Positions 1 through 6,501 of a stretch of DNA of 38,479 nt are shown in pieces (the first letter of the stretch is position 1; each line of letters starts with the position of its first letter). Source of the DNA: Burkholderiales bacterium. Its GTDB lineage: Bacteria > Pseudomonadota > Gammaproteobacteria > Burkholderiales > Ga0077523. Location: positions 1-38,479 of the forward strand of contig JAIEQG010000125.1 in the NCBI GenBank assembly GCA_019747905.1, read 5' to 3'. Under the pieces are notes generated by a model. It had not been told where the DNA came from, ran no database searches, and was given only the letters and a program-made list of their open reading frames with translations. A program made the translations under genes and the position numbers.

Positions 1-1316
1 TCGCCCTCGTGCGAAACGGCAATGTCCACCTTCGACATGCCGGCAAGCAGAAAAATGGCCGACGCGATCACGGCCACCAGGATGCCGACATCCAATCCCA
101 GGAAAGTCACCGTGAATAAAGTGACGAGGAACACCGCACCATCCACGCGGCCGCGCAAAACGAGGCGCACCTCTTCGCCCTGGATCATGCCGATGCCGAC
201 CAGCACCAGCACACCGGCGATGGCCGGCATCGGCAGGTGAGTGAGCAGCGGCCCGAGCACGAGCGCGAACACCGCCACCGCCGCCGCGGCGATGATGCCG
301 GCCAGAGGTGTGCGCGCCCCCATCTCCACCGCCACGCTGGTGCGATTGAAGCTGCCGGAACCTGCGAACGTGGAGAAGAACGGGCTCAACGTGTTCGAGA
401 TGCCCTGGGCCAACACCTCCTTCTCTAGATCGACGTTGTTGACTACGCGGGCCTTCAGGTCGCGCGCGATCACCAGCGACTGCGCGAGACCCAGCACGGC
501 GATCGCGATGGCGCTGGGCACGACCGCTTCCATGAACAGCCAGTGCTGCGGCGTGAAGCGCGGCACGTTGAAAGGCAGCAGACGGAAAGTCACGTGCCCG
601 AGCAGTTCCAGTTGCGAACCGACGGGCCCTTGCACCAGATAGATCGCCCCACCGACGACGCTCCCCGCGACCACGGCAGCGACGATGTAGGTCCGCGGCC
701 AGACCCGCTTCAATGCGAGTCCGCTCACGATGGTGACGACGGCGATCGTGACCGAGTAGGGATTGACCAGCTCGCCCCACGACACCGCGGCGAGATAGAA
801 CTTCTCGTAGAAGAACTGAGTGGACAGCGGCGAGAGACCCAGCGCACCTTCGAGCGCCGATGTGATGAGCAGCACACCGACGCCGGTCTTGATGCCGATG
901 ATCGCGGCCGGACTGAAATAGCGGAAGACCTCGGCCCCGCGCAACAGCCAGATCGCGAGCTGGATCAACCCGACCATGAGGCTCAGCACCAGCACGAATT
1001 CGGTGTAGATCGGGCTGCCGCGCCCTGCGAACTGCATCACCGTGAGACTCAACAGGATCGACACCGCCGTGTTCGGCCCGCCGACCATCGGCGAATTGCC
1101 GAACAGGCTCGCGAGGAAGCCCACGAACACCGCGCAATAGAGCCCGGTCTCCGGCGGCAGCCCGACTAGGTAGGCGAACGTGATGGCCTGCGGGATGACC
1201 AGCACCGCACCCACGATGCCGGCCAGGAATTCGCGCTTGACGTCGGCGCGCCGCCGCCACGAGAAGTCGGGGAGCGCTTCGCGCAGCAGCATCGCGCAAT
1301 AAGCGCCCAGCTTCAC
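1..1316 (-). CDS. SulP-family sulfate/anion transporter (3' end cut by window edge)
   Basis: The protein is an integral inner-membrane anion transporter of the SulP family. Reading the minus strand from GTG at 1316 gives about 438 residues of alternating hydrophobic helices. The N-terminus carries the family stretch around 'FLAGIVGAVLVIPQAI' and then 'LVGLPPETGLYCAVF'. Later parts contain 'SFNRTSVAVEMGARTPLAG', typical of SulP. The reading frame is still open at position 1, so the C-terminus, including any STAS domain, lies outside the window. The GTG start overlaps the TGA of the upstream diheme cytochrome (GTGA), so translation is probably coupled. Next to a thiosulfate dehydrogenase-like cytochrome it may move sulfate or another sulfur oxyanion. 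The substrate is inferred from context. The family call is firm. Confidence 0.9.
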   Translation of the reverse strand, partial: MKLGAYCAMLLREALPDFSWRRRADVKREFLAGIVGAVLVIPQAITFAYLVGLPPETGLYCAVFVGFLASLFGNSPMVGGPNTAVSILLSLTVMQFAGRGSPIYTEFVLVLSLMVGLIQLAIWLLRGAEVFRYFSPAAIIGIKTGVGVLLITSALEGALGLSPLSTQFFYEKFYLAAVSWGELVNPYSVTIAVVTIVSGLALKRVWPRTYIVAAVVAGSVVGGAIYLVQGPVGSQLELLGHVTFRLLPFNVPRFTPQHWLFMEAVVPSAIAIAVLGLAQSLVIARDLKARVVNNVDLEKEVLAQGISNTLSPFFSTFAGSGSFNRTSVAVEMGARTPLAGIIAAAAVAVFALVLGPLLTHLPMPAIAGVLVLVGIGMIQGEEVRLVLRGRVDGAVFLVTLFTVTFLGLDVGILVAVIASAIFLLAGMSKVDIAVSHEG

Positions 1317-2128
1317 CGCTCAGCCTTTCCCATCCATGTGGACATGCGGTGGTAGATGCGTTCGGCCAGCTTCTTCAGGCCGCCCTCGCGCGGATCGAAG
1401 GGGCGCAACTGCAGATGCAGGAAAGCCGCCACGTCGAGCGCCTCCTGGTGCGTGAGGCTGCGTTCGTTGCCCATCGGCATGTTGGCCCAGATGAAACCCG
1501 CGGCGCGCTGCACGTTGTTGAGCCCTGCGCCGGCGTTGTAGGAATCCGGCCCCCACAAGGGCGGCGCGGCTGCGGTGCCATGGCCATCCTTGCCGTGGCA
1601 GGGCGCACAGACCCGGGCGTAGACCGTGGCACCGCGCGGCGGATTCGGGTCGGCACCGGTGTCGGGTAGAGTCGGTACACCCCAGCGCGCCGGCGGCTTG
1701 CCGATCACCTCGCCTTCCGACAGATAGTGAATGTAGGCTGCGACCGCCTGGACTTCCGGCGCTTCCGGCGGCGGCATGACGCCGTTCAGACTGTAGAGGA
1801 AGCAATCGCGGATGCGCAGCTCGATACCGTTGCGCACACCGTTCTTCGAGCGCCACTTCGGATACACGCCGGCGACGTTCAGCGGAAATCCGTCCGGCTG
1901 CGTCCCACCCTTCAGGTGGCAGCTCGTGCATGCAAGACCGTTACCGGCGTAGCGCCCGGCGTACTTGTTGGTCTGCATGACGATGTTGTAGCCGAACAGC
2001 ACGTTGGATTCGTAGTCGTCGAGGACCGTTCGGGCCTTGAGCTCCTCGATGGTCGGGCGCGCGGACAAGGCCGGCGCGGAGGCAAGCAACGAAACGACGG
2101 CAAGGCTGGTGACGATTATTGTTTTCAT
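1313..2128 (-). CDS. TsdA-like diheme cytochrome c (thiosulfate dehydrogenase family)
   Basis: This 271-residue protein begins with a Sec signal peptide ('MKTIIVTSLAVVSLLASAPALSA') and so acts in the periplasm. It has two heme c motifs: CTSCH near residue 67 in 'YAGNGLACTSCH', and CAPCH near residue 174 in 'RVCAPCHGKDGHG'. The first resembles the heme-1 region of thiosulfate dehydrogenase TsdA, which couples two thiosulfates to tetrathionate. A cysteine in 'RDCFLYSLNG' sits where TsdA has its unusual Cys axial ligand, and 'WANMPMG' offers Met ligands for heme 2. The length fits TsdA. It follows a DsrE-like gene and overlaps a SulP gene. No good ribosome binding site lies right before the ATG; a GAGGAG about 19 nt upstream sits in a hairpin. 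A related diheme cytochrome with another substrate remains possible. Confidence 0.82.
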   Translation of the reverse strand: MKTIIVTSLAVVSLLASAPALSARPTIEELKARTVLDDYESNVLFGYNIVMQTNKYAGRYAGNGLACTSCHLKGGTQPDGFPLNVAGVYPKWRSKNGVRNGIELRIRDCFLYSLNGVMPPPEAPEVQAVAAYIHYLSEGEVIGKPPARWGVPTLPDTGADPNPPRGATVYARVCAPCHGKDGHGTAAAPPLWGPDSYNAGAGLNNVQRAAGFIWANMPMGNERSLTHQEALDVAAFLHLQLRPFDPREGGLKKLAERIYHRMSTWMGKAER

Positions 2129-2144
2129 GGTGTCGGACCGCGCA

Positions 2145-2186
2145 CGGCTCCTCGGGACGCGGCACCGGCCGCGCCGAGAGGAGCCG
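2145..2186 (-). other. Inverted repeat between DsrE-like gene and diheme cytochrome gene
   Basis: Perfect 9-bp arms CGGCTCCTC (2145-2153) and GAGGAGCCG (2178-2186) flank a GC-rich loop. In the minus-strand transcript the downstream arm contains GAGGAG, the only purine-rich ribosome-binding-like sequence ahead of the cytochrome start at 2128. The hairpin could tune expression within the operon or stabilise processed mRNA. No T-run follows, so a simple terminator is unlikely. Confidence 0.5.
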
Positions 2187-2200
2187 CGCCGGTTCCCGGG

Positions 2201-2863
2201 TCAGCCTGCGAACAGATACTCGCAGCCGCGCGACTGCGCGCCCTGGCAGGCCACGAGCCCCGAGGGTGCGTGGACGATGCCGGGCAGCAAGGCCGCATTC
2301 CAATCGTTCTTCACGTCCTCGGGCTTGAGACCCATCTGCTTGGCGATCTGGCCGCTGTAGAAGGCGATGGCCATGTCGCAAGCCGCCACTTTCACCTTGC
2401 GGTCGATCAGCTTCTGCAGCGCCATGTCCGGCAGGAACGGCTCGGCCATGGTCGTGTAGAACGGGTTGCGCACCGCCGGTGCCCCGGTGGCCGGATCGTC
2501 GATCTTGAAGTACTCGCCGAGCTTGTACTTGCTCCACGCCTCGTCGCCCAACGCGATGGGAATGGCGTTGTGGCGCATGACCATGACCACGGTCACGTCG
2601 CTCTCCGGAACGCCATAGGCCTGCGGCGCCGTGAACAGGAATACCCAGGCCCAGGCCATGCCCATACCACCGTTGGGTTCGCGCATGTCGAGCAACGCCT
2701 TCTGCTTGCCCTTGATGCTGTCGAGCCAGCGCGTGAAATCGGTCGCGGGCGTCGCTGCCGCCGCCGTTGCCACGGGCAGAGCGGCACCGGCCCCGACGAT
2801 CGCCGCCATGGCGGCAAGGTTGAAGAGTTCGCGCCGGTTCGTGGGAAGCGTTTCGATATCCAT
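2201..2863 (-). CDS. Tat-exported DsrE/DsrF-like sulfur protein
   Basis: The start chosen is the ATG at 2863, preceded by a clear GAGGAG, giving 220 residues; longer in-frame starts lack this. The N-terminus carries a twin-arginine-like signal ('TNRRELFNLAAMAAIVGAG' then an Ala-rich stretch), suggesting folded export to the periplasm. The body looks DsrE/DsrF-like: a hydrophobic strand 'VTVVMVMRHNAIPIAL', then 'LIDRKVKVAACDMAI' with a cysteine in the ACxxA position, and a C-terminal 'GLVACQGAQSRGC'. DsrE-type proteins bind or relay sulfur on a cysteine. It is the first gene of the operon with the TsdA-like cytochrome (72-bp gap) and SulP transporter, which supports a role in thiosulfate or sulfane-sulfur handling. 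The exact role is unknown. Confidence 0.65.
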   Translation of the reverse strand: MDIETLPTNRRELFNLAAMAAIVGAGAALPVATAAAATPATDFTRWLDSIKGKQKALLDMREPNGGMGMAWAWVFLFTAPQAYGVPESDVTVVMVMRHNAIPIALGDEAWSKYKLGEYFKIDDPATGAPAVRNPFYTTMAEPFLPDMALQKLIDRKVKVAACDMAIAFYSGQIAKQMGLKPEDVKNDWNAALLPGIVHAPSGLVACQGAQSRGCEYLFAG

Positions 2864-2975
2864 GAGGATCTCCTCGAAGGGGTGAAAGTATCGAGATCCG
2901 TGCTCGGCGAGCGATCCGTCGAGGCGGGACGAGGGCAGCCCGCGGCATCGGCGCCGCGCACCTCCCCTGGCATGC

Positions 2976-3009
2976 ATGCTGCGCCTTTATTCCTTACATC
3001 GGGCTTACA
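2976..3009 (-). promoter_or_regulatory. Site A: GTAA-N7-GTAAG direct repeat with -10-like hexamer, ahead of the sulfur operon
   Basis: On the minus strand 2992-3009 reads TGTAAGCCCGATGTAAGG, a perfect 6-base direct repeat (TGTAAG) with an 11-bp period. Ten bases downstream is CAGCAT (2976-2981), which keeps the A2 and T6 of a -10 box. The DsrE-like start lies about 130 bp further on. The same arrangement precedes several regulator-region genes, so this is probably an activator-dependent promoter. The binding protein is inferred. Confidence 0.55.
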
Positions 3010-3089
3010 TATACCCGCCCTGAATATAGTGCGCCGCCAAGGTTGCGGATAGGGCTGAAACTCCGCCGATTGAGCCCGACACTCCGCGT

Positions 3090-6000
3090 TCAGACCGGCG
3101 CGCCGTCCTGCTGCAGTGCACGAGCGAGTGCCTGGCTGTGCTCCGAGGGAGCGATGCCGAGGGTGAGCGACAGCGTCTGGCGCAAGCGCCGATACGCCGA
3201 CATGCCCTCGGCGTGCCGACCGAGGGCACGGTAGCAGCGCATCAGCCCTTGATGGAAGGTCTCGGCGAGCTCGTCGGCTTCGAGGCCTTGGCGATACCAG
3301 GCGATCGCCTCCTCCCAGGCCGAGTCCGCCTCCGACGCAGCACCGACCTGTTCGAGGAGCCGCACGAAGCGCCCGCGCAGGCGCTCGCGACGCTGCACTG
3401 CCCATGCAGCATCGCAATCGCCGGGAAGGAACACGCCTGCATACATGGCGCATGCCCGCCGCGCCCGATCCGTCAGGTCACCCTGCAAGTCGCCGACGTC
3501 CGAAATCGCCAGGAACTGGTCGGCATCGACCCAGCACACCTTCCGATTCAAGGTCACGGCTTCGTCGATCACGGTAAGCACATCGCTGCGTCCGAGAAGC
3601 TTGCGCAGTCGCGCGACGGTAACGTCGAACGCCTTGCGCGCCGCATCACCCTCTTCGTCGGGCCAGAGGGCATCGATCAAGCTCGACGCCGGCACGGGTT
3701 GCGGTCCGAGGGCCACCACGACCTTGAGCAGTGCCAGCGGCTTGCGCGGCACTTTTCCCGCAAAAGCCAAGGCGGCCCCACCCACCACGATCTCGAACTT
3801 TCCCAGCGTGTGAATCCTGATCGGCCAGGGCCATCGTTCCGATGCGCGCTCCGGCGCAGCGAGCCGGAACCGGTTGATGAGCTCGGTGACATAGTCGATC
3901 TCCATGCCGGCATCGCAGGCCTCCGCGAGCAGTTCCCGATGGAGGCGCGTCGCGCGCAACGTGTTGCCTGGTGTCCATCGGGCGACCCGTGCGCGCCGCA
4001 GCACGTCTGCGAGCAATTGCAGCCCATGCTTGGGATCATCGTGCCGCAACGCGTACCACGCCTCGATCAAGTCCATGTCGATCTCGAAGCATGGGAAGCA
4101 GGTTCCTCGCACGAGCGCGCGTAGTTCGGCAATACGCTCGGTCAGCGCGGCGCGCTGGTTGGTGATCGCGAGACCTATGGCATCAAACTCCTGAGCCAGA
4201 GCATCCAGGTAGATCATGCCCGTGTCCCGCGCCGACTCGATGCGCTCGATCCCCGAGGTGGCGAACGCCTCCTCGACACCAAGGGCCAATTGTCGGAAAA
4301 GATTCGCATGCTTGGCGTTGTAGACGCTCAAGGACCGCCCCGAATGCGCCGCGGCGACGATCAGCTCGAAGCTTCGTTGCGTCGCGCGCGGATCTCTCTG
4401 CGTAGAAGTCGTGATGGCGCGATAACCCCACATCAGGCTCATCACCGTGGGCAGATGGTGGAAGCCGTGGGTTCGGGCGAGCTCTTCGGCCGCGTCCAAG
4501 GTCGCGATCGCCGCCTCGTAGCGGCCTTGCAACGTGAGCTGAAGAGCGCACCGGATGCTCCACCACAGCCGCAGGAAAGGCGTCACGGCCGGGTGATCCG
4601 CCAGGGCCGATCCGCAGGCCATGGCGATGGCCGCGCGATCCCGGTCGTACGTGATGTTGCAGTAGGCGAGCAAGATCATCGCCGTCTCGAGCTTGCCGGC
4701 TACGTCGAGTTCCTCGTCCAGCATCTCCGTCACCCTCTTCACGCACCATGGCAGCCTGGCGTGACCGGGAGCGACGTACAGCAGGCCGAGGAGCAGGCTC
4801 GACACAATCCTGCGCTCGAGGGCGGCGCTCGCGGAAAGGTTGAGCCGATCGACCAGGGTCGCGAGCACGTCGACCCATTCTCGTACTGGTCGAAAGGTCG
4901 ACCACTCGAATACGAAAGAGTCGATGATTCCAGCCGCGCACATGGCCTGGCCCGACGGGTCTCCGATTTCCTGGAACTGCCGGAAACCGCACTCGAGGCA
5001 GGTGCGCGCACGGGCAAGATCGACCGGAATCAGCGACGTCCCGAGCCAGTAGCGAATCCATGGATGGGCCTCGCAGAGGTCCTCGGGGAGGCACTGAATC
5101 CAATCCCGCAATGTTTGCCCGCGCCCATGCGCGAGGAGGTCGGCTGCGCGTCTTTCGATGAGACGCGCTGCGGCCGGCCAATCCGCCGCTTCCTTGAATA
5201 GTTCGAACGCATCGTCGAACGCACCCGAGGCATCCAGCAATCGGGCCGCACGGCTCAGCAGATCCTGCATCGACACCTTGCCGAGCGCCGTATCGGCACG
5301 CCCCTTCAGGAACTCGCGGAACAGCGCGTGATACCAGTAGACCGGCTCCACCCCAGGCCGTCGGTGGGTGAACAGATGCCGCCGATGCAGGTCGTCGAGA
5401 ATCCGCCCGGCATCTTCGTTCCCGGTGAGCTCCCGTGCGATGGACACGGGCACCTGCGGCAGGAATGCAGTCGCCACGAGAAACCGCTGCATGGCCTCGG
5501 GAACCCGCGCGAAGATCTGCGCCGCGAAGTAATCGAATATCGCGTCGCGCCCTTCGGGCAAGTCAGTCGACGAGATGCCGTTGCGTCGCCGCCCCTCCAG
5601 CAACAACGTGAATCCCGCGGCCCACCCGCCGCTGGTGGCATGAAGTCGAGCCAGCTCGTGCGGGTCGAGCGCCATCCGCGCCGAAGCGATCTCGTTCGCC
5701 TCCTCCATCGTGAGCTTGAGCTGATCCCATTCGACGAGCTCGACGTGCTCGTTGGCGATCAACCGCGCATAGGTATCCGGGGGATCGCGGCGACTGATCG
5801 CCACGAGCATGATCCCCGTCGGGACTTCGTCCACCGCCTGCGAAACCAGCGCATGAAAGGGCTGCTCGGGACCGATCTCCTGGTAGTTGTCCAGCACCAC
5901 GACTGCGCCGGCCGGTAGCCGCACGAAAAGGTCCCTGAAGAAGCGTCGGGAGAAGCCTGCGACGTCCTCGTGGTACTCGGGGGTCAACGCGGGCAGTGGC

Positions 6001-6287
6001 GTCATGCCCTTGCGCGCGAAAGGTTCGGCCGCTTGCCCGAGGTAGTGAAAGAACGTCGCAAGATCGGTGTCGCCGGCATCGACCTGGTACCAGATGCCTT
6101 TGACGCCGCGCGCGTCCAACCAGCTCGCTGCGAGCGTGGTCTTGCCCGCGCCAGGCGGGCCGACGATGCAGATAGCGGATCGCCTGCTGCGCGCCGCGTC
6201 GAGCTGCGCGAACAGCCGCTCCCGAGCCACGGCGCTGTACAGCCGTGGCCGGGTGAGTTTGGCGAGGAGTCGCTGTCCGGTGGCCAT
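3090..6287 (-). CDS. Reg1: STAND NTPase-BTAD transcriptional regulator (last gene of array)
   Basis: Large cytoplasmic transcription activator of 1065 residues. Residues 1-350 form a MalT-like STAND NTPase: Walker A GPPGAGKT at 43-50, Walker B 'VVVLD' ending at Asp133, and a sensor-like 'ISRRDPP' near 168. Residues about 360-820 are helical, TPR-like. From about 823 comes an OmpR/PhoB-type winged helix ('IHTLGKFEIVV', recognition helix 'AFDVTVARLRKLL'), and from about 925 a BTAD domain ending 'SLTLGIAPSEHSQALARAL'. STAND proteins are usually ligand-gated ATP switches. The ATG at 6287 is chosen because all five paralogues then begin exactly 16 residues before the end of the [KT]L..PRL block, and GAGGGAG precedes it. 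The stop of Reg2 is 10 bp upstream, so it is cotranscribed. The inducer is unknown. Confidence 0.88.
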   Translation of the reverse strand: MATGQRLLAKLTRPRLYSAVARERLFAQLDAARSRRSAICIVGPPGAGKTTLAASWLDARGVKGIWYQVDAGDTDLATFFHYLGQAAEPFARKGMTPLPALTPEYHEDVAGFSRRFFRDLFVRLPAGAVVVLDNYQEIGPEQPFHALVSQAVDEVPTGIMLVAISRRDPPDTYARLIANEHVELVEWDQLKLTMEEANEIASARMALDPHELARLHATSGGWAAGFTLLLEGRRRNGISSTDLPEGRDAIFDYFAAQIFARVPEAMQRFLVATAFLPQVPVSIARELTGNEDAGRILDDLHRRHLFTHRRPGVEPVYWYHALFREFLKGRADTALGKVSMQDLLSRAARLLDASGAFDDAFELFKEAADWPAAARLIERRAADLLAHGRGQTLRDWIQCLPEDLCEAHPWIRYWLGTSLIPVDLARARTCLECGFRQFQEIGDPSGQAMCAAGIIDSFVFEWSTFRPVREWVDVLATLVDRLNLSASAALERRIVSSLLLGLLYVAPGHARLPWCVKRVTEMLDEELDVAGKLETAMILLAYCNITYDRDRAAIAMACGSALADHPAVTPFLRLWWSIRCALQLTLQGRYEAAIATLDAAEELARTHGFHHLPTVMSLMWGYRAITTSTQRDPRATQRSFELIVAAAHSGRSLSVYNAKHANLFRQLALGVEEAFATSGIERIESARDTGMIYLDALAQEFDAIGLAITNQRAALTERIAELRALVRGTCFPCFEIDMDLIEAWYALRHDDPKHGLQLLADVLRRARVARWTPGNTLRATRLHRELLAEACDAGMEIDYVTELINRFRLAAPERASERWPWPIRIHTLGKFEIVVGGAALAFAGKVPRKPLALLKVVVALGPQPVPASSLIDALWPDEEGDAARKAFDVTVARLRKLLGRSDVLTVIDEAVTLNRKVCWVDADQFLAISDVGDLQGDLTDRARRACAMYAGVFLPGDCDAAWAVQRRERLRGRFVRLLEQVGAASEADSAWEEAIAWYRQGLEADELAETFHQGLMRCYRALGRHAEGMSAYRRLRQTLSLTLGIAPSEHSQALARALQQDGAPV

Positions 6288-6501
6288 GCCCGCTCCCTCA
6301 CATCGCCGCGCCGTCCTGCTGTAGCGCGCGCGCCAGCGCCTGACTCTGCTCCGAGGGCGCAATGCCGAGCGTGAGCGACAGCGTCTGGCGCAAGCGTCGG
6401 TAGGCCGACATGCCTTCTGCCTGCCGGCCCAGGGCGCGATAGCAACGCATCAGTCCCTGATGAAAGGTCTCCGCGAGTTCGTCGGCTTCGAGGCCGCGGC
6501 G
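6259..6501 (-). repeat. Direct repeat J1 across the Reg2/Reg1 junction
   Basis: These 243 bp appear identical to 9455-9697 by direct comparison. The block covers the 3' end of Reg2, the 10-bp spacer with the GAGGGAG ribosome binding site, and the first codons of Reg1. Lower but high similarity extends about 150 bp further into the Reg1 NTPase region. Identity ends sharply at 6502. It looks like the footprint of recent tandem duplication, unequal crossing-over or gene conversion. Confidence 0.85.

Noticed and set aside
1..1169. Plus-strand open frames at the left edge
   Set aside because: They are antisense to the SulP transporter frame, which has continuous family motifs and hydrophobic helices.
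6288..6362. Longer N-terminus for Reg1, and likewise for Reg2 (9484-9558)
   Set aside because: The extra codons are read from the 3' end of the preceding regulator in another frame. All five paralogues align from the shorter starts, which have a ribosome binding site or matching register.
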